A stretch of 64,000 nucleotides of DNA from Eutreptiella sp. 'Long Island Sound 2002' (lineage: Eukaryota; Euglenozoa; Euglenophyceae; Eutreptiales; Eutreptiaceae): the NCBI GenBank assembly GCA_964036045.1, contig OZ038378.1, forward strand, positions 159,472,576-159,536,575, given 5' to 3'. Shown piece by piece: positions 45,701 to 58,843 of the stretch. The position numbers and the translations under genes are program-made. How positions within the stretch are numbered: position 1 is the first letter of the stretch; every line of letters begins with the position of its first letter. The notes under the pieces are model-generated. The model did not search any database and was not told where the DNA came from. It saw only the letters and a program-made list of their open reading frames with translations.

Positions 45701-48700
45701 CCCAGTTTTTCCCAGTTTTCCCACCTGTTTCCACCTGGTCCCACTTGGTCCCAATTTTTCCCACTTTTCCCCACCTGTTTCCACTTCGCCCCACTTAGTC
45801 CCAATTTTTCCCAGTTTTCCCCACCTGTTTCCACTTGGTCCCACTTGGTCCCAATTTTCCCCAGCTTTCCCCACCTGTTTCCACTTGGTCCAACTTAGTC
45901 CCAATTTTTCCCAGTTTTCCCCACCTGTTTCCACTTGGTCCAACTTAGTTCCAATTTTTCCCAGTTTTCCCCACCTGTTTCCACTTGGTCCCACTTAGTC
46001 CCAATTTTTCCCAGTTTTCCCCACCTGTTTCCACTTGATCCCACTTAGTCGCAATTTTTCCCTGTTTTCCCCACCTGTTTCGACTTGGTCCCACTTAGTC
46101 CCGATTTTTCCCAGTTTTCCCACCTGTTTCCACCTGGTCCCACTTGGGCCCAATTTTTCCCAGTTTTCCCCACCTGTTTCCACTTGGTCCCACTTAGTCC
46201 CAATTTTTCCCGGTTTTCCCCACCTGTTTCCACTTGGTCCGACTCATTCCCAATTTTCCCCAGTTTTCCCCACGTGTTTCCACTTGGTCCACCTTAGTCT
46301 CAATTTTTCCAAGTTTTCCCCACCCGTTTCCACTTGGTCGCACTTAGTCCCAATTTTTCCAGTTTTCCCCACGTGTTTCCACTTGGTCCCACTCAGTCCC
46401 AATTTTTCCCAGTTTTCCCCACCTGTTTCCACTTGGTCCCACTTAGTCGCAATTTTTCCCTGTTTTCCCCACCTGTTTCGACTTGGTCCCACTTAGTCCC
46501 AATTTTTCCCAGTTTTCCCACCTGTTTCCACCTGGTCCCACTTGGGCCCAATTTTTCCCAGTTTTCCCCACCTGTTTCCACTTGGTCCCACTTAGTCCCA
46601 ATTTTCCTCAGTTTTCCCCACGTGTTTCCACTTGGTTCAACTTAGTCCCAATTTTTCCCAGTTTTCCCCACCTGTTTCCACTTGGTCCACCTTAGTCCCA
46701 ATTTTTCCAAGTTTTCCCCACCCGTTTCCACTTGGTCCCACTTAGTCCCAATTTTCCCAGTTTTCCCCACCTGTTTCCACTTGGTCCCACTCAGTCCCAA
46801 TTTTTCCCAGTTTTCCCCACCTGTTTCCACTTGGTCCCACTTAGTCGCAATTTTTCCCAATTTTCCCACCTGTTTCCACCTGGTCCCACTTGGGCCCAAT
46901 TTTTCCCAGTTTTCCCCACCTGTTTCCACTTGGTCCCACTTAGTCCCAATTTTCCTCAGTTTTCCCCACGTGTTTCCACTTGGTCCCACTTGATCCCAAT
47001 TTTCCCAGTTTTCCCCACCTGTTTCCACTTGGTCCCACTTAGTCCCAGTTTTTCCAATTTTTCCCACCTGTTTCCACCTGGTCCCACTTGGTCCCAATTT
47101 TTCCCACTTTTCCCCTCCTGTTTCCACTTCGCCCCACTTAGTCCCAATTTTTCCAAGTTTTCCCCACCTGTTTCCACTTGGTCCCACTTGGTCCCAATTT
47201 TCCCCAGCTTTCCCCACCTGTTTCCACTTGGTCCAACTTAGTCCCAATTTTTCCCAGTTTTCCCCACCTGTTTCCACTTGGTCCAACTGAGTCCCAATTT
47301 TTCCAAGTTTTCCCCACCCGTTTCCACTTGGTCCCACTTAGTCCCAATTTTCCCAGTTTTCCCCACCTGTTTCCACTTGGTCCCACTTAGTCCCAATTTT
47401 TCCCTGTTTTCCCCACTTGTTTCGACTTGGTCCCACTTAGTCCCAATTTTTCCCAGTTTTCCCACCTGTTTCCACCTGGTCCCAATTGGTCCCAATTTTT
47501 CCCAGTTTTCCCCACCTGTTTCCACTTGGTCCCACTTGTCCCAATTTTTCCTAGTTTCCCCCCCCCTGTTTCCACTTGGTCCCACTCAGTCCCAATTTTT
47601 CCCAGTTTTCCCCACCTGTTTCCACTTGGTCCTACTTAGTCCCAATTTTTCCCAGTTTTCCCACCTGTTTCCACCTGGTCCCACTTGGCCCCAATTTTCC
47701 CCAGTTTTCCCCACCTGTTTCCACCTGGTCCCACTTAGTCCCAATTTTTCCCAGTTTTCCCCACCTGTTTCCACTTGGTCCCACTCAGTCCCAATTTTTC
47801 CCAGTTTTCCCCACCTGTTTCCACTTGGTCCCACTTAGTCCCAATTTTTCCCAGTTTTCCCCACCTGTTTCCACTTGGTCCCACTTAGTCCCAATTTTCC
47901 TCAGTTTTCCCCAACTGTTTCCACTTGGTCCCACTTAGTCCCAATTTTCCCCAGTTTTCTCCACCTGTTTGCACTTGGTCCCACTTAGTCCCAATTTTTC
48001 CCAGGTTTCCCCACCTGTTTCGACTTGGTCCCACTTGGTCCCAATTTCTCCCAATTTTCCCCACCCGTTTCCACTTCGCCCCACTTAGTCCCAATTTTTC
48101 CCAGTTTTCCCCACCTGTTTCCACTTGGTCCCACTTGGTCCCAATTTTCCCCAGCTTTCCCCACCTGTTTCCACTTGGTCCAACTTAGTCCCAATTTTTC
48201 CCAGTTTTCCCCACCTGTTTCCACTTGGTCCAACTTAGTCCCAATTTTTCCCAGTTTTCCCACCTGTTTCCACCTGGTCCCACTTGGTCCCAATTTCCCC
48301 CAGTTTTCCCCACCTGTTTCCACTTGGTCCCACTTGGTCCCAATTTTTCCCAGTTTTCCCCACCTGTTTCCACTTGGTCCCACTCAGTCCCAATTTTTCC
48401 CAGTTTTCCCCACCTGTTTCCACTTGGTCCCACTTAGTCCCAATTTTTCCTTGTTTTCCCCACCTGTTTCGACTTGGTCCCACTTAGTCCCAAATTTTCC
48501 CAGTTTTCCCACCTGTTTCCACCTGGTCCCACTTGGGCCCAATTTTTCCCAGTTTTCCCCACCTGTTTCCACTTGGTCCCACTTGTCCCAATTTTTCCTA
48601 GTTCCCCCCCCCCCTGTTTCCACTTGGTCACACTCAGTCCCAATTTTCCCCACTTTTCCCCACCTGTTTCCACTTGGTCCCACTTGGTCCCAATTTTTCC

Positions 48701-49139
48701 CAGTACTCGCCACCTGTTTCCACTTGGTCCTACTTAGTCCCAATTTTTCCCAGTTTTCCCCACCTGTTTCCACTTCGTCCCACTTGGTCCCAATTTTTCC
48801 CAGTTTTCGCCACCTGTTTCCACTTGGTCCCACTTAGTCCCAATTTTTCCCAGTTTTCCCCACCTGTTTCCACTTGGTCCCACTTAGTCCCGATTTTTCC
48901 CAGTTTTCCCACCTGTTTCCACCTGGTCCCATTTGGTCCCAATTTTCCCCAGTTTTCCCCACCTGTTTCCACTTGGTCCCACTTGTCCCAATTTTTCCTA
49001 GTTTTCCCCCCCTGTTTGCACTTGGTCCAACTTAGTCCCAATTTCCCCCAGTTTTCCCCAACTATTTCCACTTGGTCCCACTTAGTCCCAATGTTTCCCA
49101 GTTTTCCCCACCTGTTTCCACTTGGTCCCACTTAGTCCC

Positions 49140-52100
49140 CGTTTTTCCCAGTTTTCCCCACCTGTTTCCACTTGGTCCCACTTAGTCCCAATTTTCCCCA
49201 GTTTTCCCCAACTGTTTCCACTTGGTCCCACTTAGTCCCAATTTTTCCCAGTTTTCTCCACCTGTTTGCACTTGGTCCCACTTAGTCCCAATTTTTCCCA
49301 GGTTTCCCCACCTGTTTCGACTTGGTCCCACTTGGTCCCAATTTCTCCCAATTTTCCCCACCCGTTTCCACTTGGTCCCACTTAGTCCCAATTTTCCCCA
49401 GTTTTCCCCACCTGTTTCCACTTGGTCCCACTTAGTCCCAATTTTCCCCATTTTCCCCCACCTGTTTCCACTTGGTCCCACTTGGTACCAATTTATCCCA
49501 GTTTTCCCCATCTGTTTCCACTTGGTCCCACTTAGTCCCGATTTTTCCCAGTTTTCCCACCTGTTTCCACCTGGTCCCACTTGGTCCCAATTTCCCCCAG
49601 TTTTCCCCACCTGTTTCCACTTGGTCCCACTTGGTCCCAATTTTTCCCAGTTTTCCCCACCTCTTTCGACTTGGTCCCACTTTGTCCAAATTTTTCCTAG
49701 TTTGCCCCACCTGTTTCCACTTGGTCCCACATAGTCCCGATTTCCCCCAAATTTCCCCACCTGTTTCCACTTGGTCCAAGTTAGTCCCAATTTTTGCCAG
49801 TTTTGACCACCTGTTTCCACTTGGTCCCACTTAGTCCCAATTTCCCCCAGTTTTCCCCACCTGTTTCCACTTGGTCCCACTTGGTCCCAATTTTTCCCAG
49901 TTTTCCCCACCTGCTTCCACTTGGTCCCACTTAGTCCCAATTTTTCCCAGTTTTCCCCACCTGTTTCCACTTGGTCCCACTTGGTCCCAATTTTTCCCAG
50001 TTTTCCCCACCTGTTTCCACTTGGTCCCACTTAGTCCCCGTTTTTCCCAGTTTTCCCCACCTGTTTCCACTTGGTCCCACTTAGTCCCAATTTCCCCCAG
50101 TTTTCCCCACCTGTTTCCACTTGGTCCCACTTAGTCCCAATTTTTCCCAGTTTTCTCCACCTGTTTGCACTTGGTCACACTTAGTCCCAATTTTTCCCAG
50201 GTTTCCCCACCTGTTTCGACTTGGTCCCACTTGGTCCCAATTTTTCCCAGTTTTCCCCACGTGTTTCCACTTGGTCCCACTTAGTCCCAATTTTTCCCAG
50301 TTTTCCCCACCTGTTTCCACTTGGTCCCACTTAGTCCCAATTTTTCCCAGGTTTCCCCACCTGTTTCCACTTGGTCCCACTTAGTCCCAATTTCTCCCAA
50401 TTTTCCCCACCCGTTCTCACTTGGTCCCACTTAGTCCCAATTTTCCCCAGTTTTCCCCACCTGTTTCCACTTGGTCCCACTTAGTCCCAATTTTTCCCAT
50501 TTTTCCCCACCTGTTTCCACTTGGTCCCACGTGGTCCCAATTTTCCCCAATTTTCCCCACCTGTTTCCACTTCGCCCCACTTAGTCCCAATTTTTCCCAG
50601 TTTTCCCCACCTGTTTCCACTTGGTCCAACTTAGTCCCACTTTTTCCCAGCTTTCCCCACCCGTTTCCACTTGGTCCCACTTAGTCCCAATTTTTCCCAG
50701 TTTTCCCCACCTGTTTCCACTTCGCCCCACTTAGTCCCAATTTTTCCCAGTTTTCCCCACCTGTTTCCACCTGGTCCAACTTAGTCCCAATTTTTCCAAG
50801 TTCTCCCCACCCGTTTCCACTTGGTCCCACTTAGTCCCAATTTTTCCCAGTTTTCCCCACCTGTTTCCACTTCGCCCCACTTAGTCCCAATTTTTCCCAG
50901 TTTTCCCCACCTGTTTCCACTTGGTCCCACTTGGTCCCAATTTTCCCCAGTTTTCCCCACCTGTTTGCACTTGGTCCCACTTAGTCCCAATTTTTCCCAG
51001 GTTTCCCCACCTGTTTTGACTTGGTCCCACTTGGTCCCAATTTCTCCCAATTTTCCCAACCCGTTTCCACTTGGTCCCACTTAGTCCCAATTTTCCCCAG
51101 CTTTCCCCACCTGTTTCCACTTGGTCCCACTTAGTCCCAATTTTCCCCATTTTCCCCCACCTGTTTCCACTTGGTCCCACTTGGTACCAATTTATCCCAG
51201 TTTTCCCCACCTGTTTCCACTTGGTCCCACTTGGTCCCAATTTCCCCCAGTTTTCCCCAACTATTTCCACTTGGTCCCACTTAGTCCCAATGTTTCCCAG
51301 TTTTCCCCACCTGTTTCCACTTGGTCCCACTTAGTCCCCGTTTTTCCCAGTTTTCCCCACCTGTTTCCACTTGGTCCCACTTAGTCCCAATTTTCCCCAG
51401 TTTTCCCCAACTGTTTCCACTTGGTCCCACTTAGTCCCAATTTTTCCCAGTTTTCTCCACCTGTTTGCACTTGGTCCCACTTAGTCCCAATTTTTCCCAG
51501 GTTTCCCCACCTGTTTCGACTTGGTCCCACTTGGTCCCAATGTCTCCCAATTTTCCCCACCCGTTTCCACTTGGTCCCACTTAGTCCCAATTTTCTCCAG
51601 TTTTCCCCACCTGTTTCCACTTGGTCCCACTTAGTCCCAATTTTCCCCATTTTCCCCCACCTGTTTCCACTTGGTCCCACTTGGTACCAATTTATCCCAG
51701 TTTTCCCCACCTGTTTCCACTTGGTCCCACTTAGTCCCGATTTTTCCCAGTTTTCCCACCTGTTTCCACCTGGTCCCACTCGGTCCCAATTTTCCCCAGT
51801 TTTCCCCACCTGTTTCCACTTGGTCCCACTTGGTCCCAATTTTTCCCAGTTTTCCCCACCTCTTTCGACTTGGTCCCACTTTGTCCAAATTTTTCCTAGT
51901 TTGCCCCACCTGTTTCCACTTGGTCCCACATAGTCCCGATTTCCCCCAAATTTCCCCACCTGTTTCCACTTGGTCCAAGTTAGTCCCAATTTTTGCCAGT
52001 TTTGACCACCTGTTTCCACTTGGTCCCACTTAGTCCCAATTTTTCCCAGTTTTCCCCACCTGTTTCCACTTGGTCCCACTTGGTCCCAATTTTTCCCAGT

Positions 52101-53000
52101 TTTCCCCACCTGTTTCCACTTGGTCCCACTTAGTCCCCGTTTTTCCCAGTTTTCCCCACCTGTTTCCACTTGGTCCCACTTAGTCCCAATTTCCCCCAGT
52201 TTTCCCCACCTGTTTCCACTTGGTCCCACTTAGTCCCAATTTTTCCCAGTTTTCTCCACCTGTTTGCACTTGGTCACACTTAGTCCCAATTTTTCCCAGG
52301 TTTCCCCACCTGTTTCGACTTGGTCCCACTTGGTCCCAATTTTTCCCAGTTTTCCCCACGTGTTTCCACTTGGTCCCACTTAGTCCCAATTTTTCCCAGT
52401 TTTCCCCACCTGTTTCCACTTGGTCCCACTTAGTCCCAATTTTTCCCAGGTTTCCCCACCTGTTTCCACTTGGTCCCACTTAGTCCCAATTTCTCCCAAT
52501 TTTCCCCACCCGTTTCCACTTGGTCCCACTTAGTCCCAATTTTCCCCAGTTTTCCCCACCTGTTTCCACTTGGTCCCACTTAGTCCCAATTTTTCCCATT
52601 TTTCCCCACGTGTTTCCACTTGGTCCCACTTAGTCCCAATTTTCCCCAATTTTCCCCACCTGTTTCCACTTCGCCCCACTTAGTCCCAATTTTTCCCAGT
52701 TTTCCCCACCTGTTTCCACTTGGTCCAACTTAGTCCCACTTTTTCCCAGCTTTCCCCACCCGTTTCCACTTGGTCCCACTTAGTCCCAATTTTTCCCAGT
52801 TTTCCCCACCTGTTTCCACTTCGCCCCACTTAGTCCCAATTTTTCCCAGTTTTCCCCACCTGTTTCCACCTGGTCCAACTTAGTCCCAATTTTTCCAAGT
52901 TCTCCCCACCCGTTTCCACTTGGTCCCACTTAGTCCCAATTTTTCCCAGTTTTCCCCACCTGTTTCCACTTCGCCCCACTTAGTCCCAATTTTTCCCAGT
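49140..53000. repeat. Tandem higher-order duplication, 2.2-kb period
   Basis: 49140-51330 repeats from 51340. The offset is 2199 in the first part (49222 and 51421) and 2099 in the later part (50121 and 52220) after loss of two units. Rare shared variants include GGTACCAATTTATCCC (49494, 51183 and 51683) and the CCTCTTTCG block (49671 and 51869). Confidence 0.8.
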
Positions 53001-54139
53001 TCTCCCCACCTGTTTCCACTTGGTCCCACTTGGTCCCAATTTTCCCCAGTTTTCCCCACCTGTTTCCACTTGGTCCAACTTAGTCCCAATTTTCCCCAGC
53101 TTTCCCCACCTGTTTCCACTTGGTCCAACTTAGTCCCAATTTTTCCCAGTTTTCCCCACCTGTTTCCACTTGGTCCAACTTCGTCCCAATTTTTCCCAGT
53201 TTTCCCCACATGTTTCCACTTGGTCCCACTTAGTCCCAATTTTTCCCAGTTTTCCCACCTGTTTCCACCTGGTCCCACTTGTCGCAATTTTTCCTAGTTT
53301 CCCCCCCCTGTTTCCACTTGGTCCCACTCAGTCACAGTTTTTCCCAGTTTTCCCCACCTGTTTCCACTTGGTCCCACTTAGTCCCAATTTTCCCCAGTTT
53401 TCCCACCTGTTTCCACCTGGTCCCACTCGGTCCCAATTTTTCCCACTTTTCCGCACCTGTTTCCACTTGGTCCCACTCAGTCCCAATTTTTCCCAGTTTT
53501 CCCCACCTGTTTCCACTTGGTCCCACTTGGTCCCAATTTTCCCCAGCTTTCCCCACCTGTTTCCACTTGGTCTAACTTAGTCCCAATTTTTCCCAGTTTT
53601 CCCCACGTGTTTTCACTTGGTCCAACTTAGTCCCAATTTTTCCCAGTTTTCCCCACCTGTTTCCACTTGGTCCAACTTAGTCCCACTTTTTCCCAGCTTT
53701 CCCCACGCGTTTCCACTTGGTCCCACTTAGTCCCAATTTTTCCCAGTTTTCCCCACCTGTTTCCACCTGGTCCAACTTAGTCCCAATTTTTGGAAGTTTT
53801 CCCCACCCGTTTCCACTTGGTCCCACTTAGTCCCAATTTTTCCCAGTTTTCCCCACCTGTTTCCACTTGGTCCCACTTAGTCCCAATTTTTCCCAGTTTT
53901 CCCCACCTGTTTCCACTTGGTCCCACTTAGTCCCAATTTTTCCCAGTTTTCCCCACCTGTTTCCACTTGGTCCCACTTAGTCCCAATTTTTCCCGGGTTT
54001 CCCCACCTGTTTCCACCTGGTCCCACTTGGTCCCAATTTTTCCCAATTTTCCCCACCTGTTTACACTTGGCCGCACTTGGTCCCAATTTTCCCCAGCTTT
54101 CCCCACCTGTTTCCACTTGGTCCCACTTAGTCCCAATTT

Positions 54140-57100
54140 TTCCCACGTTTCCCCACCTGTTTCCACTTGGTCCCACTTGGTCCCAATTTTTCCCAGTTTT
54201 CCCCACCTGTTTCCACTTGGTCCCACTTAGTCCCAATTTTTCCCAGCTTTCCCCACCTGTTTCCACTTGGTCCCACTTAGTTCCAATTTCTCCCAATTTT
54301 CCCCACCCGTTTCCACTTGGTCCCACTTAGTCCCAATTTTTCCCAGGTTTCCCCACCTGTTTCCACTTGGTCCCACTTGGGCCCAATTTTTCCCAGTTTT
54401 CCCCACTTGTTTTCACTTGGTCCCACTTAGTCCCAATTTTTCCCAGTTTTCCCCACCTGTTTCCACTTGGTCCCACTTAGTCCCAATTTTCCCCAGTTTT
54501 CCCCACCTGTTTCCACTTGGTCCCACTTGGTCCCAATTGTCCCCACTTTTCCCCACCTGTTTCCACTTGGTCCCACTTAGTCCCAATTTTTTGCAGCTTT
54601 CCCCACCTGTTTCCATTTGGTCCCACTTCGTCCCAATTTCCCCAAGTTTTCCCCGCCTGTTTCCACTTGGTCCAACTTAGTCCCAATTTTTCCAAGTTTT
54701 CCCCACCTGTTTCCACTTGGTCCCACTTAGTCCCATTTTTTCCCAGTTTTCCCCACCTGTTTCCACTTGGTCCCACTTAGTCCCAATTTTCCTCAGTTTT
54801 CCCCACCTGTTTCCACTTGGTCCCACTTAGTCCCAATTTTCCCCAGTTTTCCCCACCTGTTTCCACTTGGTCCCACTTAGTCCCAATTTTTCCCAGTTTT
54901 CCCCACCTGTTTCCACTTGGTCCCACTTAGTCCCAATTTTTCCCAGCTTTCCCCACCTGTTTCCACGTGGTCCCACTTAGTCCTAATTTTCCCCAATTTT
55001 CCCCACCTGTTTCCACTTGGTCCCACTTAGTCCCAATTTTCCCAAGTTTTCCCCACCTGTTTCCACTTGGTCCCACTCAGTCCCAATTTTTCCCAGTTTT
55101 CCCCACCTGTTTCCACTTGGTCCGACTCATTCCCAATTTTTCCCAGTTTTCCCCACCTGTTTCCACTTGGTCCCACTTAGTCCCAATTTTTCCCAATTTT
55201 CCCCACCTGTTTCCACTTGGTCCCACTTAGTCCCAATTTTCCCCAGTTTTCCCCACCTGTTTCCACTTGGTCCCACTTAGTCCCAATTTTTCCCAGTTTT
55301 CCCCACCTGTTTCGACTTGGTCCAAGGTAGTCCCAATTTTTCCCAGTTTTCCCCACCTGTTTCCACTTGGTCCCACTTAGTCCCAATTTTTCCCAGTTTT
55401 CCCCACCTGTTTCCACTGGGTCCCACTTAGTCCCAATTTTTCCCAGCTTTCCCACCTGTTTCCACTTGGTGCCACTTAGTCCCAATTTTTCCCAGTTTTC
55501 CCACCTGTTTCCACCTGGTCCCACTTGGTCCCAATTTTTCCCAGTTTTCCCCACCTGTTCCCACTTGGTCCCACTTAGTCCCAATTTCTCCTAGTTTCCC
55601 CCCCCCTGTTTCCACTTGGTCCAACTTAGTCCCAATTTTCCCTAGTTTTCCCCACCTATTTCCACTTGGTCCCACTTAGTCCCAATTTTTCCCAGTTTTC
55701 CCCACCTGTTTCCACTTGGTCCAACTTAGTCCCAATTTTCCAAGTTTTCCCCACCTGTCTCCACTTGGTCCAACTTAGTCCCAATTTTTCCAAGTTTTCC
55801 CCACCCGTTTCCACTTGGTCCCACTTAGTCCCAATTTTTCCCAGTTTTCCCCACCTGTTCCCACTTGGTCCCACTTAGTCCCAATTTTCCTCAGTTTTCC
55901 CCACATGTTTCCACTTGGTCCCACTTAGTCCCAATTTTTCCCAGCTTTCCCCACCTGTTTCCACGTGGTCCCACTTAGTCCCAATTTTCCCCAATTTTCC
56001 CCACCTGTTTCCACTTGGTCCCACTTAGTCCCAATTCTCCCCAGTTTTCCCCACCTGTTTCCACTTGGTCCCACTCAGTCCCAATTTTTCCCAGTTTTCC
56101 CCACCTGTTTCCACTTGGTCCCACTCATTCCCAATTTTTCCCCGTTTTTCCCCACCTGTTTCCACTTGGTCCCACTTAGTCCCAATTTGCTCCAGCTTTC
56201 CCCACCTGTTTCCACTTGGTCCCACTTAGTCCCAATTTTTCCTAGTTTTCCCCACCTGTTTCCACTTGGTCCCACTCAGCCCCAATTTTTCCCAGTTTTC
56301 CCCACCTGTTTCCACTTGGTCCCACTTAGTCCCAATTTTTCCCAGTTTTCCCACCTGTTTCCACCTGGTCCCACTTGGTCCCAATTTTTCCCAGTTTTCC
56401 CACCTGTTTCCACTTGGTCCCACTTGTCCCAATTTTTCCTAGTTTCCCCCCCCCCTGTTTCCACTTGGTCCAACTTAGTCCCAATTTTCCCCAAGTTTTC
56501 CCCACCTATTTCCACTTGGTCCCACTTAGTCCCAATTTTTCCCAGTTTTCCCCACCTGTTTCGACTTGGTCCCACTTTGTCCCAATTTTTCCTAGTTTGC
56601 CCCACCTGTTTCCACTTGGTCCCACATAGTCCCTATTTCCCCCAATTTTCCCCACCTGTTTCCACTTGGTCCAAGTTAGTCCCAATGTTTCCCAGTTTTC
56701 CCCACCTGTTTCCACTTGGTCCCACTTAGTCCCCGTTTTCCCCAGTTTTCCCCACCTGTTTTGACTTGGTCCCACTTAGTCCCAATTTTCCCCAGTTTTC
56801 CCCACCTATTTCCGATTGGTCCCACTTAGTCCCAATTTTTCCCAGTTTTCCCCACCTGTTTGCAGTTGGTCCCACGTAGTCCCAATTTTTCCCAGGTTTC
56901 CCCACCCGTTTCCACTTGGTCCCACTTAGTCCCAATTTTTCCCAGGTTTCCCCACCCGTTTCCACTTGGTCCCACTTAGTCCCAATTTTTCCCAGGTTTC
57001 CCCACCTGTTTCCACTTGGTCCCACTTGGTCCCAATTTTTCCCAGTTTTCCCCACCTGTTTCCACTTGGTCCCACCTAGTCCCAATTTTTCCCAGGTTTC

Positions 57101-58843
57101 CCCACCTGTTTCCACTTGGTCCCACTTAGTCGCAATTTCTCCCAATTTTCCCCACCTGTTTCCACTTGGTCCCACTTTGTGCCAATTTTTCCCAGTTTTC
57201 CCCACCTGTTTCCACTTGGTCCCAATTTTCCCGAGCTTTCCCCACCTGTTTCCACTTGGTCCAACTTAGTCCCAATTTTCCCCAGTTTTCCCCACCTGTT
57301 TCCACTTGGTCCCACTTGGTCCCAATTTTCCCCAGCTTTCCCCACCTGTTTCCACTTCGCCCCACTTAGTCCCAACTTTTCCCAGTTTTCCCCACTTGGT
57401 CCCACTTCGTCCCAATTTTCCCCAGCTTTCCCCACCTGTTTCCACTTGGTCCAACTTAGTCCCAATTTTTCCTAGCTTTCCCCACCTGTTTCCACTTGGT
57501 CCAACTTAGTCCCAATTTTCCCCAGTTTTCCCCACCTGTTTCCACTTGGTCCAACTTAGTCCCAATTTTCCTCAGTTTTCCCCACCTGTTTCCACTTGGT
57601 CCCACTTAGTCCCAATTTTTCCCAGTCTTCCCCATCTGTTTCCACTTGGTCCCACTTAGTCCCCGTTTTTGCCAGTTTTCCCCACCTATTTCCACTTGGT
57701 CCCACTTAGTCCCAATTTTTCCCAGTTTTCCCCACCTGTTTCGACTTGGTCCCACTTTGTCCCAATTTTTCCTAGTTTGCCCCACTTGTTTCCACTTGGT
57801 CCCACATAGTCCCGATTTCCCCCAATTTTCCCCACCTGTTTCCACTTGGTCCCACTTAGTCCCCGTTTTTCCCAGTTTTCCCCACCTGTTTCCACTTGGT
57901 CCCACTTAGTCCCAATTTTCCCTAGTTTTCCCCACCCGTTTCCACTTGGTCCCACTTAGTCCCAGTTTTTCCCAGTTTTCCCCACCTGTTTCCACTTGGT
58001 GCCACTTAGTCCCAATTTTTCCCAGTTTTCCCCACCTGTCTCCACTTGGTCCCACTTAGTCCCCGTTTTTCCCAGTTTTCCCCACCTGTTTCCACTTGGT
58101 CCCACTTAGTCCCAATTTTCCCCAGTTTTCCCCACCCGTTTCCACTTGGTCCCACTTAGTCCCAATTTTCCTCAGTTTTCCCCACGTGTTTCCACTTGGT
58201 CCCACTTGGTCCCAATTTTCCCAGTTTTCCCCACCTGTTTCCACTTGGTCCCACTTAGTCCCAATTTTTCCCAGTTTCCCCACTTGTTTCCACTTGGTCC
58301 CACTTGTCCCAATTTTTTCCTAGTTTTCCCCCCCTGTTTCTACTTGGTCCAACTTAGTCACAATTTTTCCCAGGTATCCCCACCTGTGTCCACTTGGTGC
58401 CACTTGGCCCCAAATTTTTCCCACTTTTCCCCACCCGTTTCCACTTCGCCCCACTTAGTCCCAATTTTTCCCAGTTTTCCCCACCTGTTTCCACTTGGTC
58501 CCACTTAGTCCCAATTTTTCCCAGTTTTCCCCACCTGTTTCCACTTGGTCCCACTTAGTCCCAATGTTTCCCCCTTTTCCCCACCTGTTTCCACTTGGTC
58601 CCACTTACTCCCAATTTTCCCTAGTTTTCCCCACCCGTTTCCACTTGGTCCCACTTAGTCCCAAGTTTTCCCAGTTTCGACCACCTGTTTCGACTTGGTC
58701 CCACTTAGTCCCAATTTTTCCCAGTTTTCCCCCACCTGTTTCCAATTGGTGCCACTTAGTCCCAATTTTTCCCAGTTTTCCCCACCTGTTTCCACTTGGT
58801 CCCACTTAGTCCCCGTTTTTCCCAGTTTTCCCCACCTGTTTCC
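54140..58843. repeat. Large satellite duplication, copy B (truncated by gap)
   Basis: This is the copy of 38030-42792 at about 16.1 kb. Differences include a shortened unit near 57390-57400, a gained base near 56146 and scattered substitutions. It is cut by the N gap at 58844, so both its real end and the transition to non-satellite DNA are hidden. Confidence 0.85.

Larger units (their letters stand above)
28602..58843. repeat. 50-bp satellite array, right block
   Basis: This is the same satellite and the same orientation as 1-19826, about 605 units, running without interruption into the assembly gap. It has the same families of linked variants: a 49-bp unit with TTTTCCCACC followed by CACCTGGTCCC; a C-run unit with CTTGTCCC, CCTAG and eight or more C; CTTCGCCCCA units; and GGTCCAAC units. 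Higher-order duplications within it are annotated separately. No gene or second mobile element is visible inside this 30-kb stretch. Confidence 0.98.

Noticed and set aside
1-58843. Regular short repeats that could be read as a CRISPR array
   Set aside because: There are no unique spacers: the whole 50-bp period is repeat. The locus is eukaryotic, with a LINE inserted in it, and no cas genes are present.
1-58843. Hundreds of open frames of 60-286 codons on both strands of the satellite
   Set aside because: They follow mechanically from a 50-bp unit with one stop-forming site and appear in all frames and both strands with the same 50-residue period. They lack start context and conserved boundaries.
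1-58843. Telomeric repeat
   Set aside because: The unit contains none of the usual TTAGGG, TTTAGGG or TTTTAGGG motifs in tandem. It is a 50-bp minisatellite-type unit, so terminal location is not supported by sequence.
1-58843. CENP-B-box-like motif marking a centromere
   Set aside because: The TTCG...CGGG core is absent from the consensus. TTTCGACTT occurs only in variants and lacks the second half.
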